The notes under the pieces were generated by a model. That model was given only the letters and a program-made list of their open reading frames with translations, was not told the origin of the DNA and did not search any database. From Halichondria panicea (Eukaryota > Porifera > Demospongiae > Suberitida > Halichondriidae): a stretch of DNA of 64,000 nucleotides. Each line of letters begins with the position of its first letter. Within the stretch, counting starts at the first letter, position 1. Both the position numbers and the translations under genes were made by a program. The stretch spans positions 8,635,122-8,699,121 of the forward strand of contig NC_087377.1 in assembly GCF_963675165.1 (NCBI RefSeq). The letters are read 5' to 3'. Below are positions 10,918 to 20,394 of this stretch, piece after piece.

Positions 10918-12684
10918 GGTCTGTAGTCCCTGTTCTGGACGTGATAATTCTAAGTTTTAATTGTGTTACTAAATTTATGTGTGTATATATACCTTCCAAC
11001 TGATAGAAGAGCATGAAGGGGTCTTGTTGTAGAACAGTTACTGTGCTAACAACTTCCACCTGTATGGTAACAGCTTTATCATAATTGTCATTGTGTCAGC
11101 GTTGATCTTCACATCACTGTGGATGAGCTAATGCTTACCTTTGAATCATCAATGTGGAACCACTGTGTGGGGTCCTCATGGGAACAAACAAATGATGTGT
11201 AGTGGTTCACACCAAATCCAATTTCTAAGTATCTTATAGCAGCCACAAGTTTGTATCTAGCTGTCTTTTTCTCTCCACAAACTGTGAGTAGTGTACTCTA
11301 TGGTTTATAGGAAATCCATTGGTGGTTTAATCATAAAGTGTAAATTGCTTGCTTACTTGAATCTGAACTTGTGGTGATCCATCACTGCACAAATTAATGT
11401 ATATGTTTTAATTGACATCATCTTTTTTGCGGTACATATCACTTACTTGCTTCGGGTCTTTGAGACATGTACAGCTAGTAATCTAGGAAAGTCAATTATG
11501 CGTGCTTCTTTTATTTTCTTGCCGTTCTTACATCTATTGAAATAAAAATACATGATCCCTATTAAGTAAGTGTTTACACATGTTGTTAGTGTAGTTATCA
11601 ATGTCTATGATTAGATTATTGAGCCTGCTGCCTGTGTGTCATCATTACTCAATACTCATTACTCAATGCACAGCTGTACACATGTACCTTGAGCAAAAGC
11701 GATCTACTTCCACTTTCGAAGATGTAAAATCAGTTATGAGATCCTGGATATGGGCTTTTCTGGGACCCTTTTAATAGACAAAATGAGTATGTTGTATATA
11801 ATTATGACGGTCTAATTACATGTATGTGTAGCTCAATGCACAGCTGTGGGTTTGTTTGGGAACATACGTCGCCACATTGGGGGCAGGTTACTGTATGGAG
11901 AAACCAAAGAGTCAGTCATTATGTAGTAATTGTACGAATAAAATGTGTACCAGAATCTTTTTCCATAAAAAAGCAACACTCCTTGAGCACCTTCTCTGAT
12001 CTAAAAAAAACTTGTAATAATTAGCGGGCACTGTATAACACCTAAATCTTATTACCTTTGTGATGTGCTGCACAAACTGTTGATTAAAAACACAAAAAAA
12101 GCATGTGCATCGTCAGGACGTCCAGCAACAAAGCAAATATTAATGTCTGCATAAAAATATGGTGTCACCACCTACATGTTATTCTGTATAATACCTTGTA
12201 GATAGGATGGTAACATGTCCATTTTAATGAATGTCTTTTTTGCTTCCCTTTCGTATAGGTACACATCGTCAAGGTATCTCAGAAGCTCTACTGTGCACGT
12301 CTTGCCTGTATGTATGGATTCGTTGCTACGGCAGGACATTCATAGTTATAATTAATTATACGGACTATATACACAAGACTTAATAATGTCCTTATTTATT
12401 GTGTTACCTGAATTACACAGCGTGCACTCTTCTTCGTTATGATTCTCTGCAATATGCCTCATCCTATTCATAAAATGCCCATGGTTAACTAAACACTGAA
12501 ACACACTGCTTGCATAGCAGGTATTTCCAGCATTCCGGATTCCTTTGGGTCTGCTAAGGTTGGACAAGTAGATACCTCTACAAGAAGGAGAAGACTTAGA
12601 ACTATCTCTAGAAGGAGAAGAAGAACTGGAAGTCTTTGCACCCTTGCCTACTTTGCCTAAGCTAAGACTTAGTCTTTTAGCCAT
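10892..12684 (-). CDS. USP-family ubiquitin-specific protease (deubiquitinase) carried by the Mutator-like element
   Basis: Expected to remove ubiquitin from proteins. Eleven exons splice in phase: 12408-12684, 12195-12305, 12056-12146, 11936-12000, 11820-11890, 11688-11767, 11447-11533, 11357-11384, 11139-11297, 10993-11059 and 10892-10920, giving 354 residues, close to a bare USP catalytic domain. Cys box PKGIRNAGNTCYASSVFQCL has the nucleophile at about residue 56. RPDDAHAFFVFLINSL matches the QDAHEF box. CPQC and FCSRCKN are the two halves of the USP zinc ribbon. The His box is GVNHYTSF, with Asp in WFHIDDSKV. The C-terminus DPFMLFYQLE is typical. The N-terminus is a basic, Ser-rich 45-residue tail. 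The last exon is the least certain: it ends at a stop 29 bases in and shares DNA with the Ulp1 start. No disabling change is seen. Confidence 0.82.
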
Positions 12685-12776
12685 TTCAACACTATTTCAC
12701 AATAGAATTTAGTGGTGCCATGCACATGCTGCGCTGTGTAATGTGCAGCAATGTCCAGCCCCACCCCCAATTTTCC

Positions 12777-12841
12777 TGCTGACTCAGCGTTGCAAAAGGG
12801 TTAAAATTGCCTGGCTAACCGTTCTCTTATTAACGGCTTGT
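12777..12841. repeat. Right TIR of the Mutator-like element
   Basis: This is the inverted match of 6500-6563. It lies about 90 bp upstream of the USP start codon, so the promoter of the minus-strand gene cluster is probably in or next to this TIR, as is usual for Mutator elements. Confidence 0.85.
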
Positions 12842-15800
12842 GTCAAGCAGGCTATTAAGCTTCTCGCATCTATTGCTGAGAGCTCGGCTGAGAGCACTAC
12901 ACCCAGTACATCCACTTCATTGTCAACGCCTTCACAGCATGGTAAGTGTTAAGTGCAGCTAGCTAGCTTGAGTTTATGGAGTTCTCTGTAGATCTTTTGT
13001 ACTCTGTACTATACCATAGTAGAGGGATAGGAAACGAAGTGGTGCACGTGATGATTTTACATTGAATCTGCAGTGGAGCCTTGAAAATTATCCGCGCTAC
13101 GCCCTATGAACGAGGCTATTAAGCACATTTTTGCCGGGTAACTCCCAAAGCTGTGTTTCCTCGAGACATCATCTCTTTCAGCAACTTATAACACGCCTAG
13201 TCCATGAGCCACGTGTAGTACTTGCTAATGACTGACCACACCCAGTAAAAAGAGACTTTCCAATAAAGTTATATGTTCCCAAGGCTGTTTTAGAGCTATT
13301 GGAACATGTAACGTGTAAGCGTGCTGGTTATGACTACTACAATAGGTATAGACCTTGAAATATAAGTGAGTTGCACGGACTAAGCACAGTTACTTGTAGT
13401 TTATTATGCACTGAGTGTAGAAATAGATATTGTTGTGATGGCCTCGATTAAACCGCAGCGTAGCGCGGATGTTACTCGAGATACCAACCGTTTCCTATCC
13501 CTCTACTCTTCAATCTATGACTATACTAAGCTATAAGTACGTACGTGCTAACATGGTGCTAATTATAAGGCACATCTTTATTGAGCTAGAGTGATGTGTG
13601 ATTGTGTGAAAATAAGTATCACATTAATACCATATAAGCGTTTTTTAAAGCGCCCCTCTAAAGATGCGCCATGAAGCCTCCAAAGTAATTTTTGAAACTC
13701 CTAATGGAGCTCCACCACGTGTGAGTAATTATTTTTTGACGGTGCATTGGTAAATAGAGGTAAAATGAGCAAGCCAATCACAGAATTCTTCCTTCCACAT
13801 TTGGGCCACACAGTGCCTCTTTAACGTGTGCAACGTACGCACAGGCCTGTTGGAAGAACAAGAAAACTGCTGCAGGTGCCATGCACATGCACAGTCCATT
13901 TGCAAAGCTGTTTTTTTACCTCCAATTAGAAGGCGCTCTTCTAAAGACTCGAAACTAATTTTCCAACCTCATAATAGAGCCACCTTTACCAGCGTAATTA
14001 TTTTAATGTGGCGCCTTAAAAAGAGCTTATACGGTATGGCCATTGGACAAATAAATTTTGGTATAATCAAGAGTAGAATAAATTGAGAGTGGTGCTATAT
14101 AATTAGTGCATACACAATCTTACTAATAATGATCCATTAGGTGTGAGGCATGGTGCCAGTGGGTCATGCAGCAGAGCCGTAGAAGCCCTTCGTTCCGTTA
14201 GGGAACGACTCCAAGAAGGAACGTCTTCCAGGGAACGACTCCAAGGGGGAACATCCGAGCAGAAGGCAAACTTTGCCCCATATGAGAGAAAGAGTTCAAC
14301 GAAACACAAGAGTTGGACTGTGAAGTTAGTCTGTCTCAGCAGTACAGAAGCAAAAAAAGTACCCTGCAGTGTGTATGACCGAAATGTGCTTGTCAGTGCT
14401 GGGTTAGGAGAAAAAAAGACAGTAATCCCAGACATAGAATGCTCTGCAAAGGACTTCAACGAAATCATAATCTCATCATTCTCCAAGTTGAATGGGTGTG
14501 GAGGGTTCGAGCTGCTTCGATGTGTTCCAAATACTAAAGATCTGGAATTAATTTCACCAGTAATTGCAGCATCTCCCAAGGTACTAAAGAGCGTCATTGG
14601 CAATGGCCGGGTATTCATCCGACCCATTCAAAAAAGCTTAGATGTCAATCCTATAGCAGGAAACTCTAATGAGGTAAAATACAGAACATGCACCTTCAGC
14701 TAGTGGCTACATGTATAATTATCTATCTCTAATAGCTAAAGGAGAAGTGTTTACACTGTGACATTAAAGTGCCAGTGGTTGACCTACGTGCTCACGTTAA
14801 CATTTGCAAGTGGAAGAAGTCAAGGTACTTGCCATTAATCAATTATAATTATGTATATACTGTACAGTCTGAGCCGTGGACTCGAATCAGACAGTGATTC
14901 AGACGACTTTGAAGACCCTGTTCCACCAAGAAGGCCTCCTTTGAGGTTGATACTTTACAAAAATTAATGATGATTTAACAATGTCATTAATTGCTTTACA
15001 GCTTGAAACGAGAACTTCATTGGGATAGTGATGACACTTCCCCCCCACCGAAGAAGCCAACATCAGAGCCCCTTATTTCAATTTCTTCTGAGTCTGACAA
15101 TGATGTAAGTAGGAAGTGTATACATTTACTAGATTTTTGATGATATCTTTTACTACAGGTTGAACAAACCGAGCAAGAGATGATAGACCGTGCAATTTCT
15201 CTCTCTAAGAACAACAGGTAATTTACGCAAGTTGGTTGTAGTTGAGATTAAATGAATGCCTTATTCAGTTCTGAATCAATTGCAACAATAGCAGACCTTC
15301 TGAAGTCTCTCTCCAAGTATGTGACAGTGAAGAAGTGACTGTAACTGTGAGACGGGAAAATGTTCTCGACGATGCTTTACGCACCGTTAGGCGTGGTTCT
15401 TTTCCAATCGACCACACTATCATTGTAAGAAGGTACTTTACATTGGCCACTATAATTGATTGCATGTGTTACTGTAATATAGGTGGAGTTTCTTGGGGAG
15501 GCAGGTGAAGATGGGGGTGGTTTAAAACGGGAGTTTTGGTGTCTCCTGTTTAAGCAAGTGAAGTCATCTTTGTTTGAGGGGGTTGGAGATCGCCTGGTGC
15601 CAAGGCATGATGTTGTTGCACTGCAGGTTCACTATTCTTATGTATAGATTTGCCTCCATTATAATTATGCTATTCTAGAACAAGAAATTTGAACATGTTG
15701 GCAATTTGATTGCTATGGGGTTACTCCAAGGCAGCAGTGGTGTTCCATTCATTGCACCTCCGATATACGAGTACTTATGTGGCGTGAGTGCAGAATCGGT

Positions 15801-16679
15801 GAATGTCAGTGTGGAGGATGTTCCGGCTTACGAAGTCAAGGAATATATCTCTCAGGTGAACACCTTATCATTATTAAAAAATAATATATAACTGCATGAT
15901 TTCTTTTTAAGATCGAGGCAGCTGAATGTAATGAAAGCCTTAGACAGGCTTGTCAGAGTGATATCGACACTGCACTTGAAGCTGGGTACACCAAACCCAT
16001 TGCTTCCATCACCATGTCAGAGAAACCTGGGCTTGTAAAAGCACTATTGCTCCACTTCGTTGTGTACCGAAACAAAGCAGTTCTGGACCAGTTGCGAGCT
16101 GGGCTCAACATTCTAGGGATGAGGGAGGCCATGTCCAAGTACAGTGAGATTCTAAAACCATTCTTTGTTGAAGGAATGCAACCACCTCTTTCAGCAAGTA
16201 GGTTGGCATCCCTCTTAATTTGTTTGTTACCTCCATTTTATTTTGTTCAGATATGATTAGGTCTCTGATAGGTGACGTGCATTTTTCAGAATCTGGAACT
16301 TCTGAATTAGTCAAAGAGAAAGCGTCGTATATGCTTTTTTTGGATATGTTGCATAACATACAAGGTAATAGGTAATTAGATTAAAAATCATGCTACACTA
16401 AACGGCTTCCCCCCGATTTATGCAGATGGAGGCAGCGAGTCAGGGTTGAGCCTTGGTCAGGTTCTAAACTTCTTCACTGGCAGTGACTACCCACCTGTTT
16501 TGGGCTTTGATAGTCGAAACCCTGTGAGTATTCACTTCAGCTCCACTTCAAACTATCCCTTGGCCTCAACATGTGCATTGCAATTAACATTGCCAACCAA
16601 GTTTCATGATGATGAACTCCGGTTTAAAGAAAACATGGAGTATGGAATACTAAACCATGGAGGTTTTGGAATGTGCTAA
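12842..16679 (+). CDS. HECT E3 ubiquitin ligase (G2E3-like) with C2HC finger and UIM; start exon split by the Mutator-like element
   Basis: Would transfer ubiquitin to target proteins through a thioester. The first exon begins at 6479 (ATG GAG GAC AAG, 6479-6490), is interrupted by the Mutator-like element, and resumes in the same frame at 12842-12941 (VKQAIKLLASIAESSAES). Later exons fit in phase: 14141-14673, 14736-14824, 14868-14945, 15002-15104, 15159-15217, 15292-15424, 15483-15626, 15679-15855, 15912-16197, 16251-16364 and 16426-16679. The uninterrupted protein would have 693 residues. Order: N-terminal region; CLHCDIKV...HVNIC zinc finger; acidic linker; ubiquitin-interacting motif EQEMIDRAISLSKNN near residue 310; HECT domain from VTVRRENVLDDALR, with EFLGEAGEDGGGLKREF and the catalytic Cys (about 659) in YPLASTCALQLTLP. 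There are no stops or frameshifts apart from the 6.3-kb insertion. Length and layout recall G2E3-like proteins. Confidence 0.82.
13008..13528. mobile_element. Non-autonomous TIR element, about 520 bp
   Basis: Ends carry TACTATACCATAG...AGAGGGATAGGAAACG and the inverse CGTTTCCTATCCCTCT. Further in, both sides show ATCCGCGCTACG in inverse orientation. The end sequence is related to that of the 4050-5631 element, so both may be moved by the same transposase. No coding region is seen. Confidence 0.6.
13628..14036. repeat. MITE with TACCATATAAGCG / AGCTTATACGGTA ends, about 409 bp
   Basis: The ends are inverted (TACCATATAAGCGTTTTTTA versus TAAAAAGAGCTTATACGGTA), with CGCCCCTCTAAAGATGCGCC-type arms on both sides. 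It belongs to the TACCGTAT-ended superfamily that recurs throughout the window. Confidence 0.65.
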
Positions 16680-16856
16680 CACTAACATTCGTGTATTTTT
16701 CAGATATAATCAGCTATCAGTGTTTTTTCGATTCACATTCATTACTACCATGACAGTTTAATTTTGGCATCACATATGTAATCACTTTTGTGCCTCATCA
16801 CTTTCGTCAAATATATGGTATATACCTTATATGATTGATTCTAATAACAAGTTAAC

Positions 16857-17015
16857 AAAATTAATTTATTCAACATCACATGACAAAACAAATATAAACA
16901 CTAAAACACTAGCTATATACAAATTAATTAATATGTAGCCAAAATTAATTTATTCAGCATCACATGACAAAACAAATATAAACACTATAACACTAGCTAT
17001 ATATAAATTAATTAC
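16857..17015. repeat. Tandem duplication of about 80 bp in the intergenic 3' region
   Basis: Two copies of a segment starting AAAATTAATTTATTCA (about 16858 and 16941) and containing CATCACATGACAAAACAAAT differ at only a few positions. Each carries TTTATT, which reads AATAAA on the minus strand, so the duplication doubles the likely polyadenylation signal of the integrase gene, whose stop codon is at 17018. Confidence 0.7.
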
Positions 17016-17017
17016 AG

Positions 17018-18543
17018 TCACTGACATGCTTCAACATAAGCCCGAGTGATAATATACAAAGATATCCCAAGATCATCACAGGTTTCAAGAGGATCAACAG
17101 CATGTGCTAGCTCAATGTGCTGCTCTCTACTTATGCAATTCCTAGTCTCAGGAATAGTGACACGATCAAGATCATCAGACACAGTGACGGGACCTTCCCA
17201 GTCAATTCCAAAATATTCCTACAATAAATCACATTGTGATAACACTGAAGAAAACATTAATAACTAACACTCTAACACCCAAAACAATTACATTGTACTC
17301 TTACCAATGTATCACTTGCAACACCTTGTATAGCAGCAGCATCACCTGACCCTTGTAACAATCCTTTCGTCCACAACTGGTATGGAGTCTGATTCTTCTC
17401 AGTTCTTAAACGATGATGAGCATACGATTGGCGAAATTCATCCAAATGGCTGTTGATTCGGGGGATATATATGTAATGCAAGGAAAACAGGTCTGTATTG
17501 CACAGAGGGTCCAACAATCCATCTTCTTGTAAGGAGGAGAACACCTCGTAGTAGAGTGATATGCATCCTGTGAATAGGTCCCTCCACAACCTCTCAATTC
17601 GTTGATTGTGGACACTCCGTCCTGTAATAAAACTTTTACGTCCGGGCCCACGTTCTGGATGATCAAGCATAAACTGAGACACCAGCACATTTTCTCCTCC
17701 CTTGTCACTTCGGACTCTAGAGGGTAGACCATACTCATGAACTGCACTCAAAAAACTGTCTAAAACTGTCTCTGCCCTGTTGTTTGTGGAAGCTTTCATA
17801 TATACAGGGAGTCGGGAGTAGCCGTCAATGCCTCCATGTATGACAATACGCCATTTAATGAGCCTATGATAACCGTCTATGTGCCAGAGGCTGTTTGGCA
17901 TGCATACATTATATTTTCGCCGGTGGAGAACTTGCCGGAAGCGTGAAGCCACACCAATGGGATCAATTCTCTTCAGACTTTCCCTGACTCTTGCGCGCTG
18001 GATCCGAATACCTATACTCCACAAAAAGCCACTTAGTGATCGTTCTCCAGAATTAGGATGCGTCCTGATAAAATTTGTTGTAATATCATCAAGCTCAGAA
18101 TCGCTCAACCCTGAGAATGTTATCTCATCTTGCATTCCGTATTGAACTATTCTTCTCCTTATTGTACGAGATGAAACGCCTAACATTTTCCCAATGGCTG
18201 TAGTTGAAAAATGAGCTTTTAGCAGCAAAATAAGGCTTTCTTCACTAATTGGTATTTGTGGTCGTCCCCTAATGTGACAACGGTGTTCATCATCAATCAC
18301 CTCATTAATACACACAACTATGTTTCTCACATGTTCAACTAATATTTCTCCACATCCAAAAGGTAACAAATCTTCAGCACTCAGAATATCTCCAAGGACC
18401 ATCTCAGCAGTACAAAGTGCATCTTCGACAACAGTTAAATCACCTTCAAGTATCATCATGTTTGTTCTCGTAATAGTATCTTCAGCCTCAAGCAAGAAGT
18501 CAATCATCTCAGAAGCTGACATTCTAAGGAAAGAAATCGCCAT
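17018..18543 (-). CDS. DDE (DD36E) integrase/transposase of the HECT-integrase element
   Basis: Likely catalyses DNA cutting and strand transfer of the 5997-20010 element. Two exons: 17305-18543 and 17018-17218, joined at TTG|GAA with the frame kept, giving 479 residues. The N-terminal 90 residues are helical and acidic. Residues 99-137 form a helix-turn-helix (TTAIGKMLGVSSRTIRRRI). The RNase H-fold core has Asp 223 in LWHIDGYH, Asp 280 in RSDKGGEN and Glu 317 in VHNQRIERLW. Exactly 36 residues separate the second Asp from the Glu. GGIDGYSRLPVYMKAS follows the first Asp, as in retroviral-type integrases. The C-terminal exon encodes the acidic tail WEGPVTVSDDLDRVTIPET. There is no break in frame. 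It is convergent with the HECT gene, as two cargo genes of one element would be. Confidence 0.87.
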
Positions 18544-18596
18544 GTGAGGAAAATGGTACCTAACAGTGAGGGTGTGTCTTTATAGACTTATTTGTG

Positions 18597-19168
18597 CACT
18601 TGTCAAAGTAATGCCCCACCTCCCCCCTACCGGGGATAGGTGGGGATTAGTTGGGGATTAGACTTGAAGTTGCTCCCCTACCTCAGAGGAGGTCTGACAT
18701 GCACGAATCACTACAAGTTCAGTACATTGATATCATTGCGGTCACGTGATAATGTCCAGGCCAAATGCACTGAACTTGTAATGCACTGAACTTGTAGTGA
18801 TTCGTGCACGCATGTCGGACCTCCTCTGTCCCTACCTAGGGGACTTAGACAGATCACCTGATGCATGCATTGGGTCAAAAAATCACATGCCATACTCATC
18901 CTTCCAACACATGCTGAGTACAGTGAGAGCAGTTTATTAATCCTAAGCTAATCTCTGCCTTTTTGCTTTATAAGAGTATAGCTGTCAATATTTATATAGT
19001 GATTCTGTATTTGTTATCTTCTCGCTAGTGATAGGTCTATTCCCCACATAACCCCCATGTTGTACTAGGGGGATTAAACCAAATAACATGCCCAAAGGTA
19101 GGGGTATTATATCATGTGATTGGTCTAATCCCCACCCCCGGTAGGGGAGGGGGAATTAGATTGACAAG
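18597..19168. repeat. MITE with CCCC-rich ends, containing a nested foldback
   Basis: CACTTGTCAAAGTAATGCCC...CTACCGGGG at 18597-18640 is matched in inverse orientation by CCGGTAGGGG...GACAAGTTC near 19130-19168. A second hairpin at about 18684-18829 (ACGAATCACTACAAGTTCAG and its complement) lies inside. The unit occupies the upstream region of the integrase gene. Confidence 0.55.
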
Positions 19169-19828
19169 TTCATTAGCCTTCATTACATTGTAAAGCATTA
19201 CAAAGTTTAATATTCTAGGTAGGTATATGCATACAATAGCTCACGTCCAGTTTGGGGAGGGACGTCCTTTCCCCACAATATAAATACATACGCATACACG
19301 TCATTCTGTTAGGCTACCTATGATTTTGAGAAGATCCTCAACCTTACACCATGACTCTTTTATACTTACAAGAACAAACGAACAAAGTAGAAAACGGTTG
19401 TGTTAGCCTACTAAACTAAAGATTAATAAAACAGTACCAAATAATTATAGTACCTTAATACTCTATGCCCTCCCTCAATCGAATTAATCAGCTTGGCTCA
19501 CTTATCATGCTCTTGATCTTGGCAAAGAAAATAGCTGCTATTATTGTAGGTGAGAACTAGAGTAGAGACCACGCCCTTTACATAGCAGTCTCATAGAAAG
19601 GGCGTGGTCTTCAGTAGAAAGTGCTGATTTTACTAGGCCTTGAATCGAGGCTAGGCTGACACGTTCTTAGCCTCGAGACCACGCCGATTGAAATAAGACG
19701 TGGTCTCGAGGCTAACACCTTCTTGAATATCAAACATCAATGTCTACGATTGAGAGGTCGAAATCATAGACTAAATCATCACACAGGTTGCATGTAGATC
19801 GAATATCAATTGGCGCGGCATTATCAAA
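19169..19828. other. Inner flank of the right TIR; only small repeats
   Basis: No gene is seen. It contains CCACGCCCTTT / AAAGGGCGTGG hairpin arms near 19570-19610 and the short foldback at 19668-19714. Confidence 0.4.
19668..19714. mobile_element. 47-bp foldback element with 9-bp target duplication
   Basis: TAGCCTCGAGACCACG and the inverse CGTGGTCTCGAGGCTA form a hairpin. Flanks ACACGTTCT (19659-19667) and ACACCTTCT (19715-19723) match at 8 of 9 bases. Confidence 0.6.
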
Positions 19829-20010
19829 CTATCAAAAATGTATGGGCGGCCCACTTTTGGATCGATTATGTACTAAAGATCTTGGCCTATCCATTGTAGA
19901 TATTTTTCGATCATCAAAAATGTATGACCGTGCCCACTTTTGGATCGATTATGTACTCACGATCTTGGCCTATCAATTGTCGATATTTTTGTCCACTTTG
20001 GCGCTCCATA
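19829..20010. repeat. Right TIR of the HECT-integrase element, with two tandem units
   Basis: This is the inverted counterpart of 5997-6268, with two rather than three of the 85-bp units. It ends in GCGCTCCATA next to the AGTCAG duplication. The similarity is high along about 175 bp. Confidence 0.8.
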
Positions 20011-20097
20011 AGTCAGAGCATGCAGTCAGAGCATACTCTAGATGGGCGTGGCCATCTAAGCATAGTCTAGTCAGCGAGGGGTCCGACACTGGAATTT

Positions 20098-20216
20098 TTA
20101 GCGTACAAGATTTCAAAATCTCGAGATTTCGGGAAGATTTCGAGATTTCACGAAGATTTCAGAGATTTTAGAGATTTCACCAAAGATTTCAGAGATTTCA
20201 CAGAGATTTCCCCACA
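20098..20216. repeat. Left subterminal AGATTTC array
   Basis: About a dozen spaced repeats of AGATTTC or GAGATTTC follow the left TIR. A matching inward-facing array lies at the right end. Such arrays are common transposase binding sites. Confidence 0.7.
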
Positions 20217-20394
20217 TGCATCACTGGGGTTGAAGATAATTCTGTTATTATTGAGTGTGTCTAACTATAGTCCAGCCTAGCTACTGTAATACTTATCAGG
20301 AAACATAATTTATATTATGAACATTCAGAATTAACACAAAAAAATACTATAGGTATACGTATACTAAGCTAGCTAGCTATATAGCTATACAGAT

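Larger units (their letters stand above)
6500..12841. mobile_element. Mutator-like element carrying transposase, Ulp1 protease and USP deubiquitinase
   Basis: Inverted repeats of about 64 bp bound the element: 6500-6563 and 12777-12841. The core reads TTAATAAGAGAACGG, TTAGCCAGGCAATTT and AACGCTGAGTCAGCA. Flanks are GTCAAAGCA (6491-6499) and GTCAAGCA (12842-12849), a 9-bp target duplication with one indel, as expected for Mutator elements. Three genes lie inside, all on the minus strand: USP, then Ulp1, then the MULE-domain transposase. Ulp1 genes are known in some MULEs (Kaonashi type) from general knowledge; a USP gene alongside is unusual. Removing the element and one flank restores an open first exon for the HECT gene, so this element inserted after the HECT-integrase transposon. 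Confidence 0.85.
12942..14140. other. First intron of the HECT gene, filled by two inverted-repeat elements
   Basis: The donor GGTAAGTG (GT at 12942) and acceptor CCATTAG (14140) bound the intron. It contains the TIR element at 13008-13528 and the MITE at 13628-14036; the remainder shows nothing. Confidence 0.6.
5997..20010. mobile_element. HECT-integrase DNA transposon (composite, 14.0 kb)
   Basis: Both ends begin with the same sequence in inverse orientation (TATGGAGCGCCAAAGTGGAC...). They are flanked by the direct hexamer AGTCAG at 5991-5996 and 20011-20016, a candidate 6-bp target site duplication. Inside lie a HECT E3 ligase gene reading in from the left end and a DDE integrase reading in from the right end, tail to tail about 340 bp apart. 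A 6.34-kb Mutator-like element and several MITEs have inserted later. Without the Mutator-like element the transposon would be about 7.7 kb. Integrase plus 6-bp duplication recalls Polinton/Maverick and Ginger-type elements, but none of the capsid, polymerase or packaging genes of Polintons is present. I do not recall a described family with this pair of genes. Confidence 0.75.

Noticed and set aside
15268-15291. Earlier acceptor (TTCAG at about 15268) for HECT exon 7
   Set aside because: It puts the next exon in a frame with a stop within 25 codons. The acceptor at 15291 restores the HECT frame exactly.
5997-20010. Classification as a Polinton/Maverick
   Set aside because: Integrase and a 6-bp duplication fit, but no polymerase, packaging ATPase, maturation protease or capsid gene is present, and the ends are not Polinton-like.
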